Source: Armatimonadota bacterium
GTDB lineage: Bacteria; Armatimonadota; Zipacnadia; Zipacnadales; UBA11051
Direction of reading: 5' to 3'
Length of the DNA: 64,000 nucleotides
NCBI GenBank assembly: GCA_013178155.1
Contig: JABLXH010000014.1
Location: forward strand, 1 to 64,000
A program made the position numbers and the translations under genes. Under the pieces are notes generated by a model. The model made no database searches, was not told where the DNA came from, and saw nothing but the letters and a program-made list of their open reading frames with translations. Shown here piece after piece: positions 1 to 8,487 of the stretch; positions within the stretch are counted from its first letter, which is position 1; the number at the start of each line of letters is the position of its first letter.

Positions 1-2337
1 CGGACGGACACCTGGTACCGCGTGACGGTAGAGTGCGAACCCGACCGTGTCCGGCTGACTATCGCCGACATGGCGGGAGAGCCGGCCGCCGTCAGCGACT
101 GGCTGCCCCATGACGACCTGGCCGATCCCGGCGGAATCATGTTTGGGGCCCACAGTGGGGGCGGCCTGCGTGGCGCGGTCTTCGACAACGTCTGCCTGGA
201 GACCATGGGGGGTGTTCGGCCCCACCGCCTGGCGGCTCCGGTGGAACAGGCTCTGCTGGACGCCGTCGCCGCTGCGGAGCCCGCCCGCGCCTCGGAGCGC
301 CTCATCTTGCGTACGGGCGAGGGGCTGTATATAGAGCTGGACGGCAACGCGGCGGCCCGACGCCTGGATCTGCATGGCGAAAGCCTCCTGCCGCGCGGCC
401 CCCAGGGGCAAGGGGGCTTCTACGTCTGGGAGACCGATGGTGCGCCACGGTACGAGCGCTTTACGGGGCGGGTGGAACTGGCGCAGGGCGCTTCCTGTGA
501 CCTGCGGTGTGCGTCACTGGGTCTCCGGCTGACGGCGAGGTTCCGGGCTACGGCGGATCGGATCAGCGTCACGGGGGAGATGCGCGACACCACCGGCCGC
601 GACCGCCCCCTAGTACTGGTATGGGTGTTGCCTCTTGAGGCGACCGGCTGGACCTGGGGCGACAGCCTGCTGGGCGGAAGGCGCATCGGCGAGGCGGGGC
701 GCTACCACAGTTGCCCCACCTTCGGGCTGGGCGGCGCCAATGGCCGGCACCTGGTGGCGCCCTTCCCGTGGCAGAGCCTCAACCGTGGCAACACGGGGCT
801 CATGGTCGCTCGCCCCCTGGACGAAGCTCGCCTCATGTCCTGGTGGTATGACTACACCCCGCAGCAGCGCTTCCTGGCGGTGCGGTTGGAGCTGGGCCTT
901 TCCCCGGCGACCCGCAAGTTCCCCGGTCGAGCCGACTTCCGTCTTGACCTCACCGTCCTGCCCCGCGCGGAATGGGGGATGCGGGCCGCGGCGCAGCGTT
1001 ACTACAGCCTGTACCCGGACCTGTTCACCCGTCGGGTCAAGGCTGGACAGGAGGGGCTATGGACCCTGTGGGTGACCACCAAGGTGCCGCAGCCTGAGGA
1101 CTTCGCGCTCATCTTTCACGAACAGGAGCCTTACAGCGAGGACCGCGTGACCTTCGATGACGCCATCGGCGCGCTGTCTTTCACCTATGCCGAGCCGAAC
1201 ACACTCTGGCAGCGCTGCACGAACTGGGAGGCCGGGAAGCTGCAGTTGGATGCGTTCATGGCGGCCCTGCGCCAGCGTGCAGGCCAACCCGCCTCGGTGC
1301 CGAGCGATTACCCCTTCTATACCCAGCCCAAGCCCGTGCCGGATGCGGAGCTGGCCCAGGCGGCGCTGCAGAGCTTCGTGGGCCGCGACGGTCAGCCGAC
1401 TTCGTACTGGTCCGCCCCGCCGGATCGGATCGCCCTCAACTGCAACAGCGATCCGGAGCTGCCAGAGCCTAACCGCGCCAGTCTATGGTTCGACTACGAG
1501 GGCGTCCCGGCTCTGACCGACCCGCGAGTCGATGGGGCCTACATCGATTCGGTGGGCTGGAGTGCCTTCGACGCCGCCGAGAACTTCCGCCGTGAGCACT
1601 GGGTCACGGCCGACATCCCGCTGGTCCCCAGCTTCCATGACGGTGGAGTGGCGCAACTGGCGGGCTTTGCCCACCTCGAGTTGTACCAGGCCATCGCTGA
1701 GGCCATGCACTCCCGGGGCAAGCTGACCCTCGCCAACACCTTCCCTTACACCCACCTGTTCACGGCGCACCTGTTTGATGTGCTGGGTGCAGGGGAGGGC
1801 GCGGACATCGAGGCCTTCCACGACGCGGCGCGTCTGAGCTTCTGTCGTGCCCTGGCTTACCACAAGCCGGTGAGCCACATGAACTATGCCTACTTCCACC
1901 CTGACACGCCGCCGGAGGCGCGGGAGCGGGGACTGCAGCGCAACCTCCTGTACGGCGTCTGGCCGGGCTCGGGCAATGTGGGCGACCCGGCGCAGATCGA
2001 GCCCTTGCGACCGCTGTATCGCCGGTATATGCCGCTGTTCCGGGCGCTGGCGACGGCGGGCTGGGAGCCGATCCCGGAAGCCAGCGCGCAGCCGGAACAC
2101 ATCCTGGTGGAGCGTTTTGGGCAACTGGAGCAGGGCCCGCTATACCTGGTCGTGCACAACCCGTCCGCCGAGAGCGCGACGGCCACCGTGCGGCTCCAGG
2201 GCGCGCTGGCGAAGGGATCATGGCCGGCTGCCCTGCGGGACGAGGTGACTGGCGAGGAGCTGAGGCTTGCGCGGGGGACACTGGCGGTGAGCCTCAAGCC
2301 CTGGCAGACGGTGATGGTGGCGTTGCGGAAGCAGTGA
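1..2337 (+). CDS. Large glycoside-hydrolase-like protein, 5' end cut by window edge
   Basis: The reading frame is open from base 1, and the first residues (WYRVTVECEPDRVRLTI) look like the last strands of a LamG/DUF1080-type jelly roll. The GTG at 22 is therefore probably internal and the true start lies outside the window. A beta-rich domain follows, then from about residue 320 a TIM-barrel-like part with the segment DGAYIDSVGW (about residue 510) and a long aromatic-rich stretch, and finally a short beta-sandwich typical of the end of clan GH-D or DUF6259-like glycosidases. Function is inferred from architecture: probably an exported enzyme acting on plant or algal polysaccharide. No signal peptide can be seen because the N-terminus is missing. 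Substrate and catalytic residues are not assignable. Confidence 0.75.
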   Translation, partial: RTDTWYRVTVECEPDRVRLTIADMAGEPAAVSDWLPHDDLADPGGIMFGAHSGGGLRGAVFDNVCLETMGGVRPHRLAAPVEQALLDAVAAAEPARASERLILRTGEGLYIELDGNAAARRLDLHGESLLPRGPQGQGGFYVWETDGAPRYERFTGRVELAQGASCDLRCASLGLRLTARFRATADRISVTGEMRDTTGRDRPLVLVWVLPLEATGWTWGDSLLGGRRIGEAGRYHSCPTFGLGGANGRHLVAPFPWQSLNRGNTGLMVARPLDEARLMSWWYDYTPQQRFLAVRLELGLSPATRKFPGRADFRLDLTVLPRAEWGMRAAAQRYYSLYPDLFTRRVKAGQEGLWTLWVTTKVPQPEDFALIFHEQEPYSEDRVTFDDAIGALSFTYAEPNTLWQRCTNWEAGKLQLDAFMAALRQRAGQPASVPSDYPFYTQPKPVPDAELAQAALQSFVGRDGQPTSYWSAPPDRIALNCNSDPELPEPNRASLWFDYEGVPALTDPRVDGAYIDSVGWSAFDAAENFRREHWVTADIPLVPSFHDGGVAQLAGFAHLELYQAIAEAMHSRGKLTLANTFPYTHLFTAHLFDVLGAGEGADIEAFHDAARLSFCRALAYHKPVSHMNYAYFHPDTPPEARERGLQRNLLYGVWPGSGNVGDPAQIEPLRPLYRRYMPLFRALATAGWEPIPEASAQPEHILVERFGQLEQGPLYLVVHNPSAESATATVRLQGALAKGSWPAALRDEVTGEELRLARGTLAVSLKPWQTVMVALRKQ

Positions 2338-2346
2338 GACCCAGGC

Positions 2347-2730
2347 CTAGGCGCAGGCCGCATCGATGATGCGCAGTAGCACTTGCTCGACCTCCTCCGC
2401 AACCGGCCGCAGCGCTGGGTTGTTGAAAAGCTGCACCAGGCCCGTGGGCCGAAGTGTGCCCACACACACAGTTCCGCCCTTCTCATAGACCGCGATCCGG
2501 CAGGGGAGCATGGTGGCGAGTACGATCTCCTCCTCCAGCACCCGCTGGGCCTGGACCGGGTTGCAGACCTCGACGACCGTGCAACCGGGTGCCAGGTCCA
2601 CGCCCTTCTCCGCCAGCTTGCTCTTCAGGTCTATGGTGCCCAGGACCCCGAACTTGTGGTCCCTGGTCGCTGCCTCCACTCGGGTCACGACTTCGCCGAC
2701 GGTTCCGCGAGCTGTCCTCTCGTAGAGCAT
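2347..2730 (-). CDS. DUF302 domain protein
   Basis: A protein of 127 residues. The start is the ATG at 2728-2730, preceded by GAGGAGG about six bases upstream; longer readings have no Shine-Dalgarno. The whole protein fits the DUF302 fold: an N-terminal strand-helix, the central block VDLAPGCTVVEVCNP, then a segment that includes MLPCRIAVYE. Family members are small alpha/beta proteins of unknown function, often linked to redox or sulfur metabolism. The gene lies 11 bases downstream of the UroD-like gene on the same strand, so the two are almost certainly co-transcribed. No export signal is visible. Confidence 0.82.
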   Translation of the reverse strand: MLYERTARGTVGEVVTRVEAATRDHKFGVLGTIDLKSKLAEKGVDLAPGCTVVEVCNPVQAQRVLEEEIVLATMLPCRIAVYEKGGTVCVGTLRPTGLVQLFNNPALRPVAEEVEQVLLRIIDAACA

Positions 2731-2741
2731 GGCTTGCCTCC

Positions 2742-3815
2742 TCAGGCTCCCGCGAAGTCGTGGATTGCGCGCACGATCTGCGGGTAGCTGGTGCGCCAGA
2801 CGCCCGGCGGCACGTTCTCGGAGATCTGGATCTGCAACTGTCCCGAGGCGCCCGCCTGCTGCAGGATATCCATGGCAGTGGCGTAGATGACCTCGGGCTG
2901 CGCGAGATGGATGGAGGAAGGGAAGTTCATGAAGAGGCGCATGTAGGGCCACTGGGCCAGGGCGTCAGCCGGGCTGGTGTCGTTGTCCGGGGGGGGCGAG
3001 AAGGAGTCAATCCCCTGTAGTCCGGATTCGCCGATGGCGGCCCAGAGGGGCTTGAGGTCGCCATCCATGTGGGCGAAGACCTTCACGTCCACCTCGGCCA
3101 TCATGTCCGCCAGGCGCTGGTAGAGCGGCAGACAGTATTGCCGGAAATACCGTTCGCCGATAGTGGGGGCGGTGATGTTGTCGGGGATGTCTACGAAGTA
3201 CAGCGGCTCGTCTTTCGCCACGCGGTAGATGACCTCAAAGATCTCGAGCTCGATGCGGTTCAGCTCAGCGACCACCTCGGCCAGCAGGTCGGGATAGTCC
3301 ACGAGGTGCAGGGACAGGTCCTCGAGGCTGACCCACTGCACCCAGAGCTGCTGGTACGCCGTCCGGGCCGTGGCGACCATCGGCAAGCCATCCTCGCCCA
3401 GCTCCTGGCGGCTGCGTAAGAAGGCGTCGCGGGTCTCGGTGACCACTGTGTCCCGGAGATAGGCCAGCAGGACCTCGTAATCGGCCCGCTCCTTGACGTA
3501 GTGCGTGTGGGCGGCGGTGGTGCCATAGGTGGGCTCGTAGAGGCGCTCCTCAGTGAGCGTCCCCACCGGGGTCACCAGGGTGTTGCGTACTCCGCGCTTG
3601 CCGTTGATCTGCACCTCCTCCGAGCCGCCGCTGCAGTTGGGCGTGGCAAGCTGGTAGACATACATCCAGCGCAACAGCCCCAGGTTGTCGCGCCCGATAA
3701 GGTCCCAGACCTCCTGGTTAGGAAACATCCCATCGTATTGCACGAAGGGCACGCGGTCGAGTTCGTCCCCACGGATGACGGCGATGATGCGGTCGCGCAT
3801 ACAGGTCGGCTTCAT
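2742..3815 (-). CDS. Uroporphyrinogen decarboxylase-like (URO-D/MtaA/CmuA superfamily) protein
   Basis: A protein of 357 residues. The ATG at 3813-3815 has AAGGAAAGG nine bases upstream; the open frame continues further but without a ribosome site. The sequence has the URO-D superfamily TIM-barrel signature: an N-terminal RDRIIAVIRGDELDRVPF block, a PEVI-type C-terminal helix, and FAHMDGDLKPL where corrinoid methyltransferases carry the His-containing metal site. Genuine HemE is excluded by the lack of its conserved N-terminal substrate motif and by the context. Such diverged copies are abundant in polysaccharide-degrading Armatimonadota, Planctomycetota and Lentisphaerota, and their substrate is unknown. 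A role in methyl or demethylation chemistry is only an inference. First gene of a two-gene operon with the DUF302 gene. Confidence 0.8.
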   Translation of the reverse strand: MKPTCMRDRIIAVIRGDELDRVPFVQYDGMFPNQEVWDLIGRDNLGLLRWMYVYQLATPNCSGGSEEVQINGKRGVRNTLVTPVGTLTEERLYEPTYGTTAAHTHYVKERADYEVLLAYLRDTVVTETRDAFLRSRQELGEDGLPMVATARTAYQQLWVQWVSLEDLSLHLVDYPDLLAEVVAELNRIELEIFEVIYRVAKDEPLYFVDIPDNITAPTIGERYFRQYCLPLYQRLADMMAEVDVKVFAHMDGDLKPLWAAIGESGLQGIDSFSPPPDNDTSPADALAQWPYMRLFMNFPSSIHLAQPEVIYATAMDILQQAGASGQLQIQISENVPPGVWRTSYPQIVRAIHDFAGA

Positions 3816-3918
3816 CGGCTGCAACCTTTCCTTGCGGACCCCACCGCCCCCGGTCCGGGTCCGCCTTCTTGCGATAGCGGGACAGTACTGCCCACCTGAG
3901 CGCACGCGGGCCCTTGCC

Positions 3919-5562
3919 TCAGGGGGAGGTGGCCGGTCCCGCCACTAGCTTCACCTGGCCATAGATGCCGCCTACCCATCCCCAGTCAAAGACCCGGACC
4001 GCCACGAGGTTCCGCTGCCTCGGACGCAGGACCTCGCTGACCTCGACCAGGAAGCGGTTGCCGCGGCGGCCAACGCCGCTGACCGGAAGCTGCGTCCCGT
4101 TGACCCAGACCGTGGCCCCGTCGCTGATACCGCCGAACGCGAGGTAGAGCCGAGTGTCCGGAGGTGTTGGTGGCGGAGTGAAGCGCACGCGATACCATGC
4201 CACCCCATCTTCGGGCGCATAGCCCTGTGCCTCCCAGAAATCGCCAATGCGGATCCAGGCCCAGCGGCCATCATTGTAGCCGGGTCGCCACCATCCGGCG
4301 GCCGTTCCGCCGTCGGCGGGGTCCAGGCGGAAACGCCAGCGGCGCGGCATATCGGTGACGAGAGAGAAGGTGTCCCATAGGTCGGCAAAGGCCTTCTCCT
4401 CATCACCTCCGTCCAACTGACTGGGTGGGGGCACACTCACGATGCCGGGGGCCGAGGGCCGCGTGCGCGCCGGTGGCAGGGGTACCACTGGCTTCCGGGC
4501 GTTGTGCAGGGCTGCCAGGTACTCGGACGGTATGGGCACCCTGGTCTTCTGTCCGTCCCTGAGGACCTCGACCACGCCGCCTAGCCAGTCGAGGCTGTGC
4601 CACATCCACACGTATTCATCGGAATAGGCCAAAGCCCAGTGCAGGGCGTAGGCCAGTTCGTCAGGGGTGCGGTAGTTGGCCTGGAAATCTGACACATCGA
4701 AGGTGCGACCCTGGTCCAAGTTCACCCCGGGAGCATCCCACAGGCCAAAGGCGGCCCTGACATGGCGGCGATAGAGGTCTGGCACTGCGCTGCGGTCGCG
4801 TCCCTCGACCAGCACCTCGGCGCGACCCCGGGCGAACTGCGGCGGGATGCGGCTCCAGTAGGCCTGTTCATAGCCATCTACCAGTGTGGCCTCGCGCGGG
4901 CAGACGGATAGCATCCCGTCCACGAAGTCAGCCAGCAGTCCGCCCTGGGTGGGGCCAACCGTGAACAGGATCGTGATGTCCGGGTATTCCTCGGCCACTG
5001 CCTGCATGATCTCAGCGCCGCGGCGGCGGACCTGGGCCCGGTACTCCTCCAGGCTCTTCTCACCGGCATACCGCCGCCCCTGATAGGCGAAGGTGCCGAT
5101 GCCGGCATACTTCTCCGTGTCAAACATGATCCCCCGCAGCCCCGCCTGGCGGGCGAGGCGGGCCACCAGTCGCCAGTTGCTGATCACCCATGAGCAATCA
5201 TCGAACCAGTCGAACTGGTCCGGTTTCTCGCCCGAGAACTCGTAGACGATCCAGAAGTTGTCGGTCAGGCGCCCCCAGGGGACCTGGCGGAGCTCCGCAA
5301 CTACCGGCGCGATATCAGCCTCGCTGAGGCGCTGGTAGAAGACCATGGGCCCGCCCATGAGGAGACCGTCAATGGGCAACGACTGCCAGGAGGGCGCATG
5401 CTGGCGGGCGTATTCGGGCGAGATGGCTGCCCAAAGCAGCAGTTTCTTCCCGCGAACCGAGGGGCGGAAGTCATCCGCGGCCAGGGCAGTGCAGAGACTG
5501 ATGGCCACCAGCGACAGCGGGAGGAGCACGGACCGCGCGGGCCGACGAGTTGCTGCCAGCAT
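3919..5562 (-). CDS. Secreted TIM-barrel glycosidase-like protein with C-terminal jelly roll
   Basis: A protein of 547 residues starting at the ATG at 5560-5562, with GAGAGGAG eight bases upstream. The N-terminus is a clear Sec signal peptide (RRPARSVLLPLSLVAISLCTALA followed by ADD). The centre reads as a (beta/alpha)8 barrel (LLLWAAISPEYA, GIMFDTEKY, ILFTVGPTQGG). The last 130 residues (WYRVRFTPPPTPPDTRLYL, GATVWVNG, RNLVAVRVFDWGWVGGIYG) match the sugar-binding jelly roll of GH2-type enzymes. No family-specific catalytic pair can be named. Export and the carbohydrate-binding domain support a polysaccharide role. Confidence 0.78.
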   Translation of the reverse strand: MLAATRRPARSVLLPLSLVAISLCTALAADDFRPSVRGKKLLLWAAISPEYARQHAPSWQSLPIDGLLMGGPMVFYQRLSEADIAPVVAELRQVPWGRLTDNFWIVYEFSGEKPDQFDWFDDCSWVISNWRLVARLARQAGLRGIMFDTEKYAGIGTFAYQGRRYAGEKSLEEYRAQVRRRGAEIMQAVAEEYPDITILFTVGPTQGGLLADFVDGMLSVCPREATLVDGYEQAYWSRIPPQFARGRAEVLVEGRDRSAVPDLYRRHVRAAFGLWDAPGVNLDQGRTFDVSDFQANYRTPDELAYALHWALAYSDEYVWMWHSLDWLGGVVEVLRDGQKTRVPIPSEYLAALHNARKPVVPLPPARTRPSAPGIVSVPPPSQLDGGDEEKAFADLWDTFSLVTDMPRRWRFRLDPADGGTAAGWWRPGYNDGRWAWIRIGDFWEAQGYAPEDGVAWYRVRFTPPPTPPDTRLYLAFGGISDGATVWVNGTQLPVSGVGRRGNRFLVEVSEVLRPRQRNLVAVRVFDWGWVGGIYGQVKLVAGPATSP

Positions 5563-5666
5563 AGCGTCTGCTCCTCTCCCAGGGCACCGGGCACAGCCGG
5601 TATGTGGAGCCGGCAGTTCGCGGTAGCCCGGAGGCACTCCTCTTGGCGCTGGCCAGAATCAGCGGA

Positions 5667-5694
5667 CGCCCGCCACCGGGGCAGGCGGCGGGCG
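5667..5694 (-). terminator. GC-rich hairpin downstream of the YjbH-like gene
   Basis: CGCCCGCC (5667-5674) pairs perfectly with GGCGGGCG (5687-5694) across a 12-base loop, 29 bases past the stop codon of the minus-strand gene. There is no T-run on either side, so intrinsic termination is only possible. Confidence 0.4.
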
Positions 5695-5722
5695 CCAGGA
5701 CTTGAGGCCAGAAGAGTGAGCT

Positions 5723-6346
5723 TTAGCGCAGTACGTACTGGGCGCCCACGTACAGCTCGTCGCTGACGCTACCGACATTGAGTTTCATGCGCTCGCCAAA
5801 GGGCCAGCGGAGGGCCGCATTGACATCCTCACCGTCATACTCCACGAGTGCGCTGTAGTTCCGTCCGAGGAAGATCTCAGCCCCGGCGTAAAGACCGTCC
5901 ACCAGGGAATTGCTCTCGCCCCAGCCGGCCACGCCACGCACTTTGGTCTCGCCGACCTCGAAGTGCTTCTCGGCGCTGAAGAAGACAGTGCGATTGAACT
6001 CATCGGTCAAGTCGAAGACACCGACGCACAGGCCAAAATCCTGCTCGCCCTCGAACTCACCGAAGACCCGCCACTTGCCGGAGATGATCGCGTCCGACGG
6101 GCCGTTGTCGGGATTGACGTAGCCAGCAGACAGCTCCAGTCGGTCAATGACGCCGACGGCCATGTTGGCCGTGAACACTTCGTCGGTCACCAGATGGGCA
6201 CCAAACTCCATTCCGCCGGCATCAATCGTGTCCACCGTCGGCACTCGAAGCAGACCAGTGGGACCAAAGATGCTCAGGTCGGCAAGCGCAGGTCCGGCGG
6301 CTGCCAGAGCCACGACGACAACAGCAGTGATCACACCTGCCTTCAT
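5723..6346 (-). CDS. YjbH-like outer-membrane beta-strand protein
   Basis: A protein of 207 residues with a signal peptide (MKAGVITAVVVVALAAAGPALA). The mature start, IFGPTGLLRVPTVDTIDAGG, is the hallmark of YjbH-type proteins, and the rest alternates short amphipathic strands (FGAHLV, RLELSAGYV, ALRWPFGERM, YVGAQYVLR at the C-terminus), as expected for a small beta barrel. YjbH proteins act in the outer membrane in exopolysaccharide production, but they are much longer (about 700 residues), so this is a single short module. A GGAGG lies nine bases before the ATG. It has its own promoter (6414-6442) and a hairpin in its leader. It is one of the best hints in the window that the host is a diderm. 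Confidence 0.72.
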   Translation of the reverse strand: MKAGVITAVVVVALAAAGPALADLSIFGPTGLLRVPTVDTIDAGGMEFGAHLVTDEVFTANMAVGVIDRLELSAGYVNPDNGPSDAIISGKWRVFGEFEGEQDFGLCVGVFDLTDEFNRTVFFSAEKHFEVGETKVRGVAGWGESNSLVDGLYAGAEIFLGRNYSALVEYDGEDVNAALRWPFGERMKLNVGSVSDELYVGAQYVLR

Positions 6347-6374
6347 AGCTTGCTGCCTCCCTCCGTGTAAGCGA

Positions 6375-6392
6375 GCCCCACTTTCGTGGGGC
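6375..6392. other. Leader hairpin of the YjbH-like gene
   Basis: GCCCCAC (6375-6381) and GTGGGGC (6386-6392) form a perfect 7-bp stem with loop TTTC. It lies between the predicted transcription start of the YjbH-like gene (about 6407) and its ribosome-binding site, so it should be in the mRNA leader. It could also end read-through from the glutamate synthase operon, but no U-tract follows. Confidence 0.45.
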
Positions 6393-6413
6393 GCACGTCT
6401 TCCTCACGCGGCC

Positions 6414-6442
6414 ATTGTAGCAGCCCGCTGCCGCGACTGCAA
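6414..6442 (-). promoter_or_regulatory. Promoter of the YjbH-like gene
   Basis: On the minus strand TTGCAG (-35, 6437-6442) is separated by 17 bases from TACAAT (-10, 6414-6419). It lies between the end of the glutamate synthase operon and the YjbH-like gene. Confidence 0.5.
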
Positions 6443-6466
6443 CCTCAGATGCCCGCAGGCGGCGGT

Positions 6467-7201
6467 TCAGTAGGCGTATAGCTGCCCGTAGGGCCGTGCG
6501 GTGTGCGGCGTGATTCGGACGAACAGGCCGCCCACGATTTCGTCGAGCGGCAGGCTGAACTCGGCGCAGTAAGGCGCCAGCAGGTCACGGAGCACTTGCC
6601 GATCGTCGTCCCCGATCTCGGTCGCCGACACGCCAGGCCGCAACAGCGCCGGGTCCACCTCACCGCGCACGTACATGGTGCCGCCGTGCATTCCGGTGGC
6701 GCAGTACTTGCCCACCAGGGGCTCACCGGCGGGCTGATCGAGACCCAGGACGATGAGTTTGCCGCCGGCCAGGTACTCCCCGCAGAAGTCCCTCACCCGT
6801 CCCCCGATGATCACCACCGGCTCCTTGTCCAGGTATGACTTCATGTGGATGCCGATGCGGTAGCCCGCGTTGCCGCGCACATAGATGCAGCCACCGCGCA
6901 TCGAGTACCCCATGACATCGCCGGCGTGGCCTGGTATCACAACCAGGCCGTCATCCATGGTGTTGCCGATGCCGTCCTGGGCGTTGCCCGAGCAACGGAT
7001 ACGCGGCCCACTCATGAAGGCGCCCAGGTCGTTGCCCGGGATGCCCTCGACGCGGATGTTGACGGGCTGGTCAATGCCGCTGCCCAGGTAGCGGTGGCCG
7101 CAAACGTTGACAAGCTCAAACTCGGTCTCGCCCTCGGCCACGGCGGCCTTGATCTGCTGATTCAGCTGCCGGTAGTGCAGCCCGGAGGCATCAATTCTCA
7201 T
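6467..7201 (-). CDS. Glutamate synthase GXGXG (C-terminal alpha) subunit
   Basis: A protein of 244 residues that is entirely the right-handed beta-helix GXGXG domain, which forms the C-terminal part of classical GltB. Glycine-rich turns are visible at NVCGHRYLGSGI, GDVMGYSMRGGCIYVRGN and GGTMYVRG. In separate-subunit (archaeal-type) glutamate synthases this domain is an independent protein that packs against the FMN domain. Last gene of the operon; its ATG overlaps the stop of the oxidoreductase gene by four bases (ATGA), so translation is coupled. The related methylamine-glutamate methyltransferase (MgsB) is an alternative, but the adjacent ferredoxin and FAD proteins favour glutamate synthase. 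Confidence 0.88.
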   Translation of the reverse strand: MRIDASGLHYRQLNQQIKAAVAEGETEFELVNVCGHRYLGSGIDQPVNIRVEGIPGNDLGAFMSGPRIRCSGNAQDGIGNTMDDGLVVIPGHAGDVMGYSMRGGCIYVRGNAGYRIGIHMKSYLDKEPVVIIGGRVRDFCGEYLAGGKLIVLGLDQPAGEPLVGKYCATGMHGGTMYVRGEVDPALLRPGVSATEIGDDDRQVLRDLLAPYCAEFSLPLDEIVGGLFVRITPHTARPYGQLYAY

Positions 7202-8487
7202 ACTTCGATCCCCGGCCCCATGACGATATGCTTGCGATACTGCTTGGGCAGTGACAGCAGCCCCAGGTCGCGCTGGATGAGCTTCTCCTTGAAGCTGGAG
7301 ACATCCATCTGCGAGCGGATCAGACCAGTAATGATGCCGGCCCGGTCCACGTCGCCGACGAAGACGGCGCCGACGATGCGGTCGTTGACCAGGAACATGC
7401 GCCGGTAGCTCTTGCCGTCGGCGGAGCGATACTCCAGCACCTCGGCCCGACCCGGCGGCTCCACCAGGCCGACCGAGATGGTCGGCAGGCCGCAGACCTG
7501 GATCGAGTTCATGGCGATGCTGCCCTCGTAGGTCACGTCGGTGCCCGCCATGTTCCGCCCGGCGATCTCGCCCTGCAGGTAGGCAGCGGGCCAGATAGCC
7601 AGCGGGCGCGGCTCGCCGGTCAGCGGGTCATAGGCCTCAGCCACATCACCGGCCGCATAGATGTACGGGTCACTGGTCCGCAAGTGGTCGTCCACCAGTA
7701 CGCCGCGGTTCACACCCAGCCCCGCCTGCTGCGCCAGCTTGATGTTAGGGCGCACCCCGACCGCCATGACCACGACCTGCGCCGGGAGGCGCGATCCGCT
7801 GTCGAGGGTCACGCTCTGCACCAGGCCGTTGCTGCCGCCAAGGCTGGTGACAGCGGAGGACGTGATGACGCGAACCCGGTGGTCTTCGAGGGCTTGCTCC
7901 GCCATCTCGGAACCCGTTTCGTCCAGGGCGAGGGCCAGAACGCGGTCCCGCAACTCCACCACCGTCGTCTCCAGGCCCAGGGTCGCGAAGGCCTCCGCCA
8001 CCTTGACGCCGATCATCCCCGCCCCGACCACGACCGCCTGACGGACCTTGTGGCTGTTGATGAACTCCCGCACCCGCGCCATGTCCTCGTAGCGGGTGAA
8101 CGTGAACACACCCTGGAGGTCCACACCCGGCAGGTCCGGTACGATGGGGGTCCCGCCGGTGGCCAGCAGCAGCTTGCCATAGCGCAATTCCACGCCGTCT
8201 GCCAGGGTCACCGTATGCGCTGCCGGGTCAAGCCGCGTGGCCGCCCGGCCCAAGTAAGTGGTGACCTGCAGTTGCCGGTAGACGTCGCGGGGGCGGTAGT
8301 TCAGCCGCTCCTCGGGCACCTTGCCACAAAGCACATAGGTGATCAGCGGAGAGCAATAGCAGTGGGCCATCTGGTCCGACACGATGGCCATGCTGCCCTG
8401 CGCATCCTTCTCACGAATGGCCTCCATGGCGGCGATGGCGGCCGTGGAGTTGCCCAGGATCACGTAGTCATAGGTGTGCTCACTCAT
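7198..8487 (-). CDS. FAD/NAD(P)H-dependent oxidoreductase of the glutamate synthase operon
   Basis: A protein of 429 residues in the class of nitrite-reductase-type and rubredoxin reductases. An N-terminal FAD Rossmann motif of the GNSTAA kind is followed by the NAD(P)H Rossmann motif VVVGAGMIGVKVAE (about residues 150-163) and the FAD-contacting IYAAGDVAE near residue 270. The C-terminal 100 residues form the usual interface domain. In this operon it would move electrons from NAD(P)H, through the 4Fe-4S protein, to the FMN subunit, replacing the GltD small subunit. It overlaps the upstream ferredoxin gene by eight bases and the downstream GXGXG gene by four. Confidence 0.88.
   Translation of the reverse strand: MSEHTYDYVILGNSTAAIAAMEAIREKDAQGSMAIVSDQMAHCYCSPLITYVLCGKVPEERLNYRPRDVYRQLQVTTYLGRAATRLDPAAHTVTLADGVELRYGKLLLATGGTPIVPDLPGVDLQGVFTFTRYEDMARVREFINSHKVRQAVVVGAGMIGVKVAEAFATLGLETTVVELRDRVLALALDETGSEMAEQALEDHRVRVITSSAVTSLGGSNGLVQSVTLDSGSRLPAQVVVMAVGVRPNIKLAQQAGLGVNRGVLVDDHLRTSDPYIYAAGDVAEAYDPLTGEPRPLAIWPAAYLQGEIAGRNMAGTDVTYEGSIAMNSIQVCGLPTISVGLVEPPGRAEVLEYRSADGKSYRRMFLVNDRIVGAVFVGDVDRAGIITGLIRSQMDVSSFKEKLIQRDLGLLSLPKQYRKHIVMGPGIEV

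Noticed and set aside
6375-6392. Terminator of the glutamate synthase operon
   Set aside because: A promoter for the next gene lies upstream of the hairpin, so a terminator here would also stop that gene; no U-run.
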